Shown piece by piece: positions 8,438-16,649 of a stretch of DNA of 22,142 nt. The notes beneath the pieces were generated by a model. That model saw only the letters and a list, made by a program, of their open reading frames with translations. It did not search any database and was not told the DNA's origin. Source of the DNA: UBA6921 sp031363085 (GTDB lineage Bacteria; Pseudomonadota; Gammaproteobacteria; SG8-11). The first letter of the stretch is position 1; each line of letters opens with the position of its first letter. The position numbers and the translations under genes are program-made. Location of the stretch: the NCBI GenBank assembly GCA_031363085.1, contig JANLTU010000072.1:1-22142 (forward strand), given 5' to 3'.

Positions 8438-9832
8438 GTGGATCGCAACCAGGTTTGGTACCAGCACCTCGGCGACACGCACAGCGATTGCTGCGAGCGC
8501 TTGGCGCGGTGTTTATCAGCGCTGGGAATCGATCTTTGCAGTCGTCGCGACGACGCCATCACTGGAGCTGGAATTGTCTTCTTCGACACGCTGTCCGAGC
8601 AGCTTATCGAGCTGTTAGGGCAACATGCGCGCGACACCGGCCAGCAGATTCTGGCGATTACGCTTGCGAACGACGCGCTCAGCAGTGTTGATATCTGGCG
8701 TTTGCTGCGCGCCGGTGCAGCGGATGTGCTCGCGCTGACGCAGCCGTCGGCCGCGTTCGCCGCTTCGATTGCCGAGCGCTTGCAGCGCTGGCAGCAGATC
8801 GAACAGTTACTGCAAACGCCGCTGGTTCGGGACAATCTGGTCGGGCGCAGCCGCGCCTGGCTTGCGGTATTGCGTCAGGTCATCGAGGTTGCGCATTTCA
8901 CCACGGCATCGGTGTTGATCGGTGGCGAAAGCGGCACCGGCAAGGAGCTCATCGCGCGGCTGATCCACACGCTCGATCCACGTCAAGACAAGCACGAGCT
9001 GGTGATCCTCGACTGCACCACGGTCGTGCCGGAGCTTGCCGGCAGCGAATTCTTCGGCCATGAACGTGGTGCATTCACCAACGCCGTGAGCGCGCGTGAT
9101 GGCGCGTTTGCATTGGCCGATCATGGCTCGCTGTTTTTGGACGAAGTGGGTGAACTGCCCATCCCGCTACAAGCCGAATTGCTGCGCGTGGTGCAAGAAC
9201 GCACCTACAAGCGCGTCGGCGGTAATCAGTGGAAAAGCACCGACTTCCGGTTAGTCTGCGCGACCAATCGCGACCTGCTGCAGGAAGAAGTGCAGGGCCG
9301 CTTCCGCCGCGATTTCTACTACCGCATCGCCGCGTTCACCTGCACGCTGCCACCGCTGCGCGAGCGCCGCGAAGATATCTTGCCGCTGGCGCGCGCCTTC
9401 TGGAAACAACTGCGGCCCGGCGCTCCGGCGCCGGAATTTGACGTGGCGGTACGTGACTATTTGCTTGCGCGCGATTATCCCGGCAATGTGCGCGAACTGA
9501 AGCAGTTGATTGCACGCATCAGCTATCGCCACGTCGGCGACGGGCTGATCACGGCCGGCGACATTGCCGACGATGACCGGCCGATACTCAACCTAGCGAC
9601 CGCGCTATGGCGTGACGACGCATTCGAACATGCGGTGCGCCATGCGCTGGCGCAGGGCTTGGGCTTGAAAGACATCGGACGCGCGGCGGAAGACGCCGCC
9701 GAGCGCGTTGCGCTCGAAGACGAGGAAGGCAATCTGCAACGCGCCGCACGCAAGCTCGGCGTCACCGACCGCGCGCTGCAACTGCGGCGGGCAAACCGGC
9801 GGCAGCAGGGCGCCGTGGATGAACCCAACTGA
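8438..9832 (+). CDS. Sigma-54-dependent enhancer-binding regulator with degenerate receiver domain
   Basis: A 464-residue activator with three parts. Residues 1-115 look like a response-regulator receiver fold, but the acidic pair is missing and the beta-5 Lys is replaced (LTQP at 100-103), so normal phosphorelay is doubtful; Asp50 is at the usual acceptor place. Residues 133-365 are the AAA+ domain: Walker A GESGTGKE (163-170), Walker B SLFLDEVGEL (231-240), arginines in PPLRERRED, and YPGNVREL (347-354). The sigma-54 contact loop is GAFTNA (211-216), not GAFTGA. The end carries a Fis-type helix-turn-helix (GNLQRAARKLGVTDRALQLR, 431-450). A TAA just before the GTG at 8438 fixes the start. 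It converges on a seven-gene operon that has a sigma-54 promoter, and probably controls it. Confidence 0.93.
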   Translation: MDRNQVWYQHLGDTHSDCCERLARCLSALGIDLCSRRDDAITGAGIVFFDTLSEQLIELLGQHARDTGQQILAITLANDALSSVDIWRLLRAGAADVLALTQPSAAFAASIAERLQRWQQIEQLLQTPLVRDNLVGRSRAWLAVLRQVIEVAHFTTASVLIGGESGTGKELIARLIHTLDPRQDKHELVILDCTTVVPELAGSEFFGHERGAFTNAVSARDGAFALADHGSLFLDEVGELPIPLQAELLRVVQERTYKRVGGNQWKSTDFRLVCATNRDLLQEEVQGRFRRDFYYRIAAFTCTLPPLRERREDILPLARAFWKQLRPGAPAPEFDVAVRDYLLARDYPGNVRELKQLIARISYRHVGDGLITAGDIADDDRPILNLATALWRDDAFEHAVRHALAQGLGLKDIGRAAEDAAERVALEDEEGNLQRAARKLGVTDRALQLRRANRRQQGAVDEPN

Positions 9833-9833
9833 G

Positions 9834-10661
9834 CTAGGGCGAGCGGTGATGCTCCGTGTTGTGCCACGGGTCGCCGCGTGCGTGTTCAACGCTGCGCCGG
9901 CGGTGCTCACGCAATGCTGCCGGACGCACGCGACCGGCGGTGCGGATCAGGCGCAGAAGATTTTCCCCGAGCACCAAGCGTTCGTCCGCCGACGACAAAT
10001 GCAGCATACGGATTTTTTCCAGCTCCACCGCCGGATGCAGCCATGGCCCGTCGGAGCCGAATAAAATCTTGTGCGCACCGGCGCGTTGCACCGCTTGTTC
10101 CAACAGGTCGAAGCGGCGCACGCCAGCACTGTCGGTGTAGACATTTTCATGCCGCACCAGATGATCGATCAGCGCCAATTGCGCGCGCCAGTCGTCGGCA
10201 AAACTGCCCAGATGCGGAATAATGAAATTCACGTCCGGATATTCCTGCGCCAGCAACTCCACCTGGCTGACCTCACCCATCACGTCATACAACACCGGCA
10301 GTGAGAAGGCGCGCGCCGCCGCGCAAATTTCACGCGTGATGTGGGCATCGTGACCATGCACCTTGATGCCGACGAAGCCGTAACGCCGCACCGCTGTTTG
10401 CACCAGCGCGAACACACGCCCGCTGTCACGCGCCGGATGCACAAACACGAACGCGTAATAACGCTCTGGCCGACTGGCGACAATGCGCGCCACTTCGCGA
10501 TTGGCCAGCGCGTAATCGGAATGGAATGCGGCCAACAACACGGTACGATCAATGCCCGCGCGCGCCGCACGCAATGCGTACTGATCGAGCGGCGCGCGCG
10601 TGTCCCACGGGCCGGTCAACCCGTCGCCGCTTCCGGCGTGGCAGTGGCAGTCGATGATCAC
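9834..10661 (-). CDS. Amidohydrolase-2 family metal-dependent hydrolase
   Basis: A TIM-barrel hydrolase of the amidohydrolase-2 (ACMSD-like) group, about 275 residues, last gene of the minus-strand operon. With the start at the GTG at 10661 the metal ligands are the HxH of IIDCHCHAG (His6, His8), His150 in IIPHLGS and Asp204 in FGSDGPW. GIKVHGHDAH near 98-107 is strand 4. I choose 10661 because family members open with IIDxHxH and an AGG-containing stretch precedes it; a GTG at 10691 would add ten residues. The last 30 residues are rich in Arg and His and may be disordered. It follows the CHAP gene by 49 bp and ends one base from the regulator gene. The substrate is unknown. It could be a passenger or a real component of the system. 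Confidence 0.85.
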   Translation of the reverse strand: MIIDCHCHAGSGDGLTGPWDTRAPLDQYALRAARAGIDRTVLLAAFHSDYALANREVARIVASRPERYYAFVFVHPARDSGRVFALVQTAVRRYGFVGIKVHGHDAHITREICAAARAFSLPVLYDVMGEVSQVELLAQEYPDVNFIIPHLGSFADDWRAQLALIDHLVRHENVYTDSAGVRRFDLLEQAVQRAGAHKILFGSDGPWLHPAVELEKIRMLHLSSADERLVLGENLLRLIRTAGRVRPAALREHRRRSVEHARGDPWHNTEHHRSP

Positions 10662-10710
10662 GGTTGACCTGTTTTTATGCGCCACAAACACATTTTCCCA
10701 AACGCCAGTG

Positions 10711-11976
10711 TTAACAAGCTATCCGTCCATAACCAACAATGGTGGAATCGCCGAAATTCCTTGTATGCCTATATACTCCGTCACTGGTCGTGCCGGCATT
10801 GCCTTCAATGGTGCCCAGGACCACGTTTCCCGATGCATCTTTACTCACGGATTCGACAATACCGACGTGTTGCGCTGTTTTCGAGTCCGCCGAATTCCAG
10901 TCGAACACTACGACGTCACCAGGGCTTGGTATGGCGGTTGTAAAACGGTTCGTATCTTTAAAAAATTGCAACATCTCAACTGTCCAACTGAAGTCCAACG
11001 GGCATTTAGCCTGCGTGTAAACGTAACTCACGAAGTCAGCGCACCACGCCTCAGGGGGGCGGCCAAAAAAAGTTGAAAACTTGTTTTGATTGTTGGGACC
11101 TTCTTGGTAACCGACGTGCTTTCGCGCTTCTGCAACAATACGAGCAGCGGCGCCACTGGACGAGGGACTAGTGCCAGGTGTACGGGGCGGCAGGTACGGT
11201 CCTCGACTGTATGGGGGCGTTCCAATAGCGCCTGGAGGTGCGCCAGCGCCAAGCTTGGTAAGAGTGCTCTCGGTAATTGGTCCAACTATGCCGTCAGCAG
11301 TAAGCCCCTGCTGCTGTTGAAAACTACGTATTGCGCTGCGCGTCAGTGTCCCTATGATGCCGTCCACCGCAAGGCGCAAACCGAGTATTTTATTCAGTGA
11401 CTGCTGCACCCACAGCGCATACTCGCGGCTGTTGCGGTTAACCTCACCCTCCCATTCGTTATCAAAAAGATCGAGTGTTTCCGAGTCCAACTCGTCGAAG
11501 AGTTCTGAAGTTGAAGGTGGGTCCTCTGTGGCCGGGCTACTCTGGCTCTTCGCCTCGATCAACGCCTTCTCGGTCTCCGGCCTCGCGATACCGTCTTCTG
11601 GCAAGTCGTGTTCTTTCTGGAAACGCCGCAGCGCGCGGCGGGTTTCCGCGTTCATCACGCCGCTCACCGGCAGTTGCAGTCCCAGCACTTGGTTGAGCGA
11701 GTGTTGTACCCAGCGCACGAATTCGGTTTTGTGCTGCGGGCAGACGCAAGGGGACGGCGTGTACTCGCGCCGCGCGCTGCCCACGCGCAGTGGTTGCGGG
11801 CGTGGTCGGGGTTTCGGTTTGTTGGGCGTGCGTGCGCGGTGTTGACTCATGTTCGTGCCAGGTGATTTACGCGATGTTCGGCGCGGAGCAGGGCGCGCGA
11901 GCTCCGGTGCATATTCCGGCTCAAACTCCGATTGAAACTCAAACGGTTCAACTTCGAAAGTGAATGCGTGGCGCAT
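10711..11976 (-). CDS. Peptidoglycan-binding (x2) CHAP-domain cell-wall hydrolase with acidic EFE N-terminus
   Basis: A 421-residue modular protein. Residues 1-26 are acidic and Phe-rich (FTFEVEPFEFQSEFEPEYAP). Residues 27-80 are basic and Pro/Arg-rich. Two PG_binding_1 modules lie at about 85-140 and 185-241, each with the (A/R)xxxF(Q) and DGI marks. After a Gly/Pro/Ser linker comes a CHAP domain at 278-421. Its likely catalytic residues are Cys312 (EAWCADFVSYVY), His370 (AQHVGIVE) and Glu391 or Asn393 (IEGNAG). CHAP domains cut peptide or amide bonds in peptidoglycan. There is no signal peptide, so export would need another route or lysis. The start ATG has a strong GGGAGGT site lying in the end of the PLP-enzyme gene, three bases upstream, so translation is probably coupled. 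Confidence 0.92.
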   Translation of the reverse strand: MRHAFTFEVEPFEFQSEFEPEYAPELARPAPRRTSRKSPGTNMSQHRARTPNKPKPRPRPQPLRVGSARREYTPSPCVCPQHKTEFVRWVQHSLNQVLGLQLPVSGVMNAETRRALRRFQKEHDLPEDGIARPETEKALIEAKSQSSPATEDPPSTSELFDELDSETLDLFDNEWEGEVNRNSREYALWVQQSLNKILGLRLAVDGIIGTLTRSAIRSFQQQQGLTADGIVGPITESTLTKLGAGAPPGAIGTPPYSRGPYLPPRTPGTSPSSSGAAARIVAEARKHVGYQEGPNNQNKFSTFFGRPPEAWCADFVSYVYTQAKCPLDFSWTVEMLQFFKDTNRFTTAIPSPGDVVVFDWNSADSKTAQHVGIVESVSKDASGNVVLGTIEGNAGTTSDGVYRHTRNFGDSTIVGYGRIAC

Positions 11977-11979
11977 GTT

Positions 11980-13071
11980 TTACCTCCCTTGATGGTGCCC
12001 AAAATGTCGAGCGTGTCGTGTGGCGTGAGCGACGGCATCGACGGCCGCGTCGATATCGGCGTCGCGATGATTTACGTTCAGGACGAAACTCAGGCGGGGT
12101 AAGTTGCCGTTGCGCGGCTGTTGCAGCACGCTGTGGATACCGCAGCGCAACAACCGATGGTGCAGCGCAACCATGTCGTGTGACGGCGGGCTAACTAGCG
12201 TTTGCACTGGAAATACACCACCGTCCGCTGCGAAGCCGATATCCGCAAGCCGCGCGCGGAAGCGCTGCACGCGCGTCAGCAGTCGTTGCCGCAGCGCCTC
12301 GCCGTGGCGCTGGTTGATTGCGATGGCGCGCGCGGCGGCCTGTAGCGTGGCGGCACTGGGCGGGCTGCAATGCACGCGCGTCTGGCTGCGCTGTTCAAAC
12401 GTTTCTACTTGGCGTTGACTTGCCGCCAGCACCGCCATCGGCACACCGAACGCCTTGGCCAGCGAACTCACCGCCCACACGCGCGCATCGCGCAGTCCGT
12501 GCCAGCGCAAAGTTCCGCCGCCGCCTTGCCCATATGGCATCCAGGGTGTCTGAGCTTGACCAAAAATCCCCAAACCTTGCGTGTCATCCATGACCAGACA
12601 CCCGCCGTAGTGATCGAGCGCTGCAAGATAGTCGGTGATCGGCGCCGGCCGGCCGCGGGCGGAACAAACGCCATCGGTCACCACCACCGGACGCGAGCGC
12701 GTGGCAGCATGCCGTTGCAACAATCCGCGCAACGCATCCGCCGCGTGGCGCGGAAAAACGCGCACCGGGATGCCGCGTGCGGCGAGGCGCTCGATGCCCC
12801 AGCGTGCAATCGGGTAAATCCCGGCGTCGACATACACCGCGCTGTCGGCATGACCCAACATCCCGAACAGATCGACGAACGCGTGCAAGGTGGAGGGCGC
12901 TAACACCGCGCGTTGGCAGCCGATCAAGTGGGCCAACGCAGCCGCCACGTCGTGCGCCAGCATAGGCTCCGTCAACGCCGCCGGTTTGCCCGTGGTCAGT
13001 TGCGACCACGGCGGCAACGCCGCGCTGCCGTGCTGCATGCCAAGATAAAGTGCGCATGTGAAGTCGGCCAC
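11980..13071 (-). CDS. PLP-dependent alpha-oxoamine synthase-like enzyme (BioF/KBL fold)
   Basis: A 363-residue fold-type I PLP enzyme of the AONS/KBL/CqsA group, which condense an acyl-CoA with an amino acid. The PLP lysine is Lys206 in AVSSLAKAFGV, and the cofactor-binding acid lies in VMDDTQGLGIFG (160-171). Two typical residues are changed: His of the DDxH motif is Gln165, and the His that stacks on PLP appears to be Tyr86 (DAGIYPIARWG). It is therefore probably not a standard biotin enzyme. The start is the GTG at 13071, 12 bases after the preceding gene; an ATG at codon 12 is an alternative. No biotin genes are nearby. It might make a modified amino-ketone or lipid-like product for the system, which is inference. 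Confidence 0.85.
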   Translation of the reverse strand: MADFTCALYLGMQHGSAALPPWSQLTTGKPAALTEPMLAHDVAAALAHLIGCQRAVLAPSTLHAFVDLFGMLGHADSAVYVDAGIYPIARWGIERLAARGIPVRVFPRHAADALRGLLQRHAATRSRPVVVTDGVCSARGRPAPITDYLAALDHYGGCLVMDDTQGLGIFGQAQTPWMPYGQGGGGTLRWHGLRDARVWAVSSLAKAFGVPMAVLAASQRQVETFEQRSQTRVHCSPPSAATLQAAARAIAINQRHGEALRQRLLTRVQRFRARLADIGFAADGGVFPVQTLVSPPSHDMVALHHRLLRCGIHSVLQQPRNGNLPRLSFVLNVNHRDADIDAAVDAVAHATRHARHFGHHQGR

Positions 13072-13083
13072 GCGAGTGCTGCT

Positions 13084-14631
13084 TCAGCGGCGTGCCAGCC
13101 GTTCGTCTTCCTGTCGCTTCAGGTGCACCCACGGCGGATTGCTGTCCACCGGTTCCGAGGTCAGGTCCACGCCGGTGGCGGCGCGATAGGCATGCATGTA
13201 GCTTTGGATTTCCGGCTTCCAGTAACGCGCCCAATTCTTTGCCTGGTTCTCGTCGTTAACGCCAATCCAATCGCCGTAGCGGATCGACAGCAAAATCTGC
13301 TCGCCGAACACCGCCAGTTCGTTGAAGTGGGTGACGGTGACGTCGCTCCAGCCTTGCAGCTTTTTCATGGTATCAACCGGTCCCATCCAGGTCTCGCGGT
13401 ACGGCACCATGTAGCGGCCGCGGATGAACTCGCGCATCTCCGGTCGCGCCAGCAGCCATTGTTCGATCAGCATCTCGACGCGCGCCGTCCACGGCAAATC
13501 GCCGAACTGGTTGTGCGCACCTTCGGCCAGCGACAGATGCACTTCTTTGAGCGCGTTCAGCAACGGAAAACCGTCGGCCACCACCGTGGTGTCGGCGTCC
13601 TCACGATAGAAACGCGCTGTGACATAGAGCAGGTTGTGAAAACCTTCCAGAAACTTCGAGCGGCTGTCCGCCGAGCGCAGCTTGGGCATGGCCTTGCCAT
13701 AGAGCGTGATGCCGTAGTGATGGTCGTATTCGTAGGCGCGCCGCGCGAGCGTCAAACGATTGTGCTCGTTCTGGATATGCCCCCACAGTAGATTATTGAG
13801 CCCGCGCAGCGGATCGGTTTCCAGGTGCGCCAGCGGGTCGCGGTCGCTCGGGCCACGCCGATTTTGGAAGCGCAGCGTGATGGCGTTCATCGACTGCACC
13901 AGCATTCCTTCTTCGTGCCAGTACGACCAGATCAGCTCGATCATGCTCGGGCAACTGGCGCGGTACTGCAGCACACCGTCGCAGTAAGGCAGTTTCTCTT
14001 CTTGTGCGGCCGGGTCGGAACCGAGAATCGAAGTCAGGATGCGGCTTAAATAAGGCAGGTTGATAGAACCGTTGAAGTAAGCCGTCAGTCGAGCCACTAC
14101 ATCTGTAAATGTGACGCCTGTGCCGACGCGGCTGCTTTCCTCCAGCGGGTCGAACAGCTCCGGACTCGCATTGATCAACGTTGCCTTGCCATTGACGATC
14201 TTGACCACGCCACATTCCAACAATAGAAACACCTCGGTGGCCAGCCGCAGCACGTTGTACGAGTCGGCGGCATGAATGCTCAGGCGCGAGTCCAGCCAAT
14301 GGTCTCCGGCCGGTCCGTGCCGCGCATCGACTTTGTTTTTGAGATTTTGCACGCCGCCCTGTACCCCGCCGGTGGTGGTGCAGAACACATCGTCGATAAA
14401 AGCGCTGTAGCGTTCAAAGCCGACTGCGAGTGCGCGATTGCGGATCGCGACCCACAGTCCCTGGTCGGCAGTCGGATCCGTGGCGGTGCGCGTGAGCGTG
14501 ACTTGGCGCGCGGTGCTCGCCGCGCCCAATAGTTTTGACGTTGCGTAATCGATGCCCGCCTGAACTCCAGGATCAAGTTCATTTGTATCGCTATTGAGTT
14601 GAGAATTATCGGGTGTTGCGTTCTTTGCCAT
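13084..14631 (-). CDS. Conserved-looking hypothetical protein, 515 residues
   Basis: I do not recognise this family. The protein appears soluble, with no signal peptide and no clear transmembrane helix. Residues 1-45 are polar and probably disordered. The rest is helical and rich in Trp, Tyr and His. The most motif-like part is the middle to C-terminal region: LRGLNNLLWGHIQNEHNRLT, ARRAYEYDHHYGITLYGKAM, FLEGFHNLLYVTARFYREDA and MVPYRETWMGPVDTMKKLQG. The cluster of His, Glu and Asp there could be a metal or catalytic site, but none is proven. An AGGAGA ribosome-binding site precedes the ATG by about nine bases. It lies 27 bp after the metallopeptidase and 12 bp before the PLP enzyme, so it is a core member of the operon. 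Confidence 0.85.
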   Translation of the reverse strand: MAKNATPDNSQLNSDTNELDPGVQAGIDYATSKLLGAASTARQVTLTRTATDPTADQGLWVAIRNRALAVGFERYSAFIDDVFCTTTGGVQGGVQNLKNKVDARHGPAGDHWLDSRLSIHAADSYNVLRLATEVFLLLECGVVKIVNGKATLINASPELFDPLEESSRVGTGVTFTDVVARLTAYFNGSINLPYLSRILTSILGSDPAAQEEKLPYCDGVLQYRASCPSMIELIWSYWHEEGMLVQSMNAITLRFQNRRGPSDRDPLAHLETDPLRGLNNLLWGHIQNEHNRLTLARRAYEYDHHYGITLYGKAMPKLRSADSRSKFLEGFHNLLYVTARFYREDADTTVVADGFPLLNALKEVHLSLAEGAHNQFGDLPWTARVEMLIEQWLLARPEMREFIRGRYMVPYRETWMGPVDTMKKLQGWSDVTVTHFNELAVFGEQILLSIRYGDWIGVNDENQAKNWARYWKPEIQSYMHAYRAATGVDLTSEPVDSNPPWVHLKRQEDERLARR

Positions 14632-14658
14632 GGCTGTCTTCTCCTGTTGTAAAGACGA

Positions 14659-15939
14659 TTAGTAAACAAAGGCGGTGGCGCGCGGTGCCGAAACCTCCAG
14701 CGCGCGGCGCATTGCCCATTGCGTTAGCAAACGGGCGAGCAATTTGCTTTCCTGTTCGGCGGAAAGTTTGCCGTCGATCTTGGCTTGGCCGACCACCGCG
14801 CAGACCAGCGCTGGCGCGGCAGCCCGCATGCGTCGCGAAGCACCGTGCCAGGTCTTGAATAGCGCCGACAAGCGTGCCGGTTGGCGTGCGTCGACGTCCA
14901 GCGCCTCGGCCAATGAGCGCCCGTGCAATGCGTTTGGGCGGTGTTGCGTCAGCAGTGCGACGAACTCGGGAATGGTGTCTTCTAACTCCTGGATCAGTGC
15001 GTGTGCAGCGGCGTTCAAACCGGCGGTCGGATAGAACGCGTCCCATAAGCGGGCGAGGCGCTGCCATTGCCGGTGCGGATACAGCGCCGCACCCATCGCG
15101 CAACTGAGTTTCACGCGAATCCACGGAAACGGATGCGGATCATCCAACACCATGCGAAACACGAAGGCGCGCGGCAGGCTGACCACGCCCATCAGTCCCA
15201 GCGTGGCGGTGACGCCCACACGCGCCACTGACCAGAAGTCGGCCACGATTTCGGAAATGCAGCGCTCGAAGTAGCGCCATGCGTCACCCACCTGTTGCTG
15301 CAATTCCGCGCACAGCGAGTTCACCAGATCAAGCAACGCGGCAGCTTGATGGCCGACCTCATGCACCAGCGACGACGCAATGCCGCTGCCGATCATGCGT
15401 TCGCGCGGCACGCGAATCACCGCCACCGGATTTTCACCGCCGCCCGGCAGCCGCGTGCGCGCGCGCCGGATCGCCGCACCCACACCGCGATCCAGGTAAC
15501 ACACCACTTCCGGCGCGGGGTAGTAATCGCCAGATAATTCGAGCGCGTCCTGCGCCAGCGCGTCGAGCCCGGCCAACCACACGCCGGTGTCGTGTTCACT
15601 GCGCTGCGTGATCGCGTCGGAGAACAGATCGAACTGCGTGAGCACAGTGTTGAAGCGCAAGCGCAGCAGCGTGAAGTGGCGCTGCGCGACCTCGGGTGTG
15701 GTTGCGTGTCCATCCGCACCGAGCAACCAGTGTAGATAGTCGTGGACCATCCCGCGCAGATTGTCACGACCCGACGCTAGATAACCTTCGATGGATGCTT
15801 GCGCGCCGCGCGATAACGCCGCCGCCGGAACCATGGTCTCGTACAGCACGAACGGTTTAACCCGGTCGAGCCGCGTGAGTAGGGCGCGTGCTTCTTGTGC
15901 GAGCAGCCAGTGGTGGAAGGTTCCGGCGGTCACCTTCAC
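14659..15939 (-). CDS. Putative HExxH zinc metallopeptidase
   Basis: A 426-residue protein with the zinc motif HEVGH at 193-197 (SSLVHEVGHQAAALL). A likely third ligand is Glu230, 33 residues later, in ISEIVADFWSVARVG; HExxH plus a downstream E-x-x-x-D is the gluzincin pattern. It has no signal peptide. A hydrophobic stretch at 240-265 could be a buried helix. The C-terminus has an amphipathic segment (ALVCAVVGQAKIDGKLSAEQ). The GTG start at 15939 overlaps the stop of the preceding gene by four bases (GTGA), which points to coupled translation. Its target may be one of the two acidic proteins made just before it, for maturation or release, but the sequence does not prove this. I cannot assign a named peptidase family. 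Confidence 0.82.
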   Translation of the reverse strand: MKVTAGTFHHWLLAQEARALLTRLDRVKPFVLYETMVPAAALSRGAQASIEGYLASGRDNLRGMVHDYLHWLLGADGHATTPEVAQRHFTLLRLRFNTVLTQFDLFSDAITQRSEHDTGVWLAGLDALAQDALELSGDYYPAPEVVCYLDRGVGAAIRRARTRLPGGGENPVAVIRVPRERMIGSGIASSLVHEVGHQAAALLDLVNSLCAELQQQVGDAWRYFERCISEIVADFWSVARVGVTATLGLMGVVSLPRAFVFRMVLDDPHPFPWIRVKLSCAMGAALYPHRQWQRLARLWDAFYPTAGLNAAAHALIQELEDTIPEFVALLTQHRPNALHGRSLAEALDVDARQPARLSALFKTWHGASRRMRAAAPALVCAVVGQAKIDGKLSAEQESKLLARLLTQWAMRRALEVSAPRATAFVY

Positions 15940-16610
15940 ACCCCCAACAAAATGATTTTGTTGCCACGACGGAACCAGCGCCCACTACGCTGCGCCCCGC
16001 TGCGTGCCGAGGAACTCGCGCTCGGTGTCACTTCGTTATCGGTGGCCAGATCGGGAACATGCTGGCGCACCGCCTTGGTGATCGCAGCACGCACCAGCGC
16101 ATTGAGATTGGCTCCGGGATTGGCGCCACCACGCGCGATGTGCTGCGCCGCGTTGCCCGCGATGCGCACGATGCGTCGTGCGGTTTCGAATTCCATTTCT
16201 TCGGCATTCATGCCTTCGAATTCCATTTCCAGTGCGTCGCCGACGGCCGATCCCAAAGCCGAGCCGATGGCGGTACCGGCACCGGGCGCAACGAACGAAC
16301 CCAGCGCGCCGCCCAACACCGGTAGCGCTTGTTTGGCCAGTGGTTTCAGCGCACCCAGTAATGGTTTTGCTGCCTGCCCAACGGCGGAGCCCACTTTTTT
16401 TACGCCACGCCAGGCTTTCTTAAACAAGTTGCCGAGAAATTGGTCAAGCTCCGCTTCGTCGGTCACGCTGAGTAATTCGCTGGCCAACGCCATTTCCTCC
16501 TCTTCGCTAAACGGACTTGCGCGGTAGACACGCGTCGGCGCGTATTCCTCCATTGCGAAAACGTCGGCTTCGGGCTCAAATTCCATCGTGTTACGGTCAA
16601 TGTCGTGCAT
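15936..16610 (-). CDS. Small acidic protein B: MHDI start, Gly/Ala-rich middle, GRW tail
   Basis: A 224-residue protein of a family without a known function to me, paralogous to the gene just upstream. In order it has an acidic N-terminus (MHDIDRNTMEFEPEADVFAM), a conserved block at 37-66 (LASELLSVTDEAELDQFLGN within it), and a basic amphipathic stretch (LFKKAWRGVKKVG). A long Gly/Ala-rich, glycine-zipper-like segment follows at about 73-127 (GTAIGSALGSAVGDAL). After that come a second acidic patch (LEMEFEGMNAEEMEFE) and a tail GRWFRRGNKIILLGV. There is no signal peptide. The Gly/Ala segment resembles membrane-inserting peptides. Twenty-two of 30 residues in the block match the paralog. AAGGAG lies eight bases before the ATG. 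Confidence 0.88.
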   Translation of the reverse strand: MHDIDRNTMEFEPEADVFAMEEYAPTRVYRASPFSEEEEMALASELLSVTDEAELDQFLGNLFKKAWRGVKKVGSAVGQAAKPLLGALKPLAKQALPVLGGALGSFVAPGAGTAIGSALGSAVGDALEMEFEGMNAEEMEFETARRIVRIAGNAAQHIARGGANPGANLNALVRAAITKAVRQHVPDLATDNEVTPSASSSARSGAQRSGRWFRRGNKIILLGV

Positions 16611-16649
16611 GGTCTTCTCCTTCTGGTTGAGTTGAACTGCGTGATTAAG

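Noticed and set aside
12913..13791. 292-codon plus-strand frame
   Set aside because: It overlaps the ends of two operon genes that have ribosome-binding sites and tight spacing; no recognisable motif.
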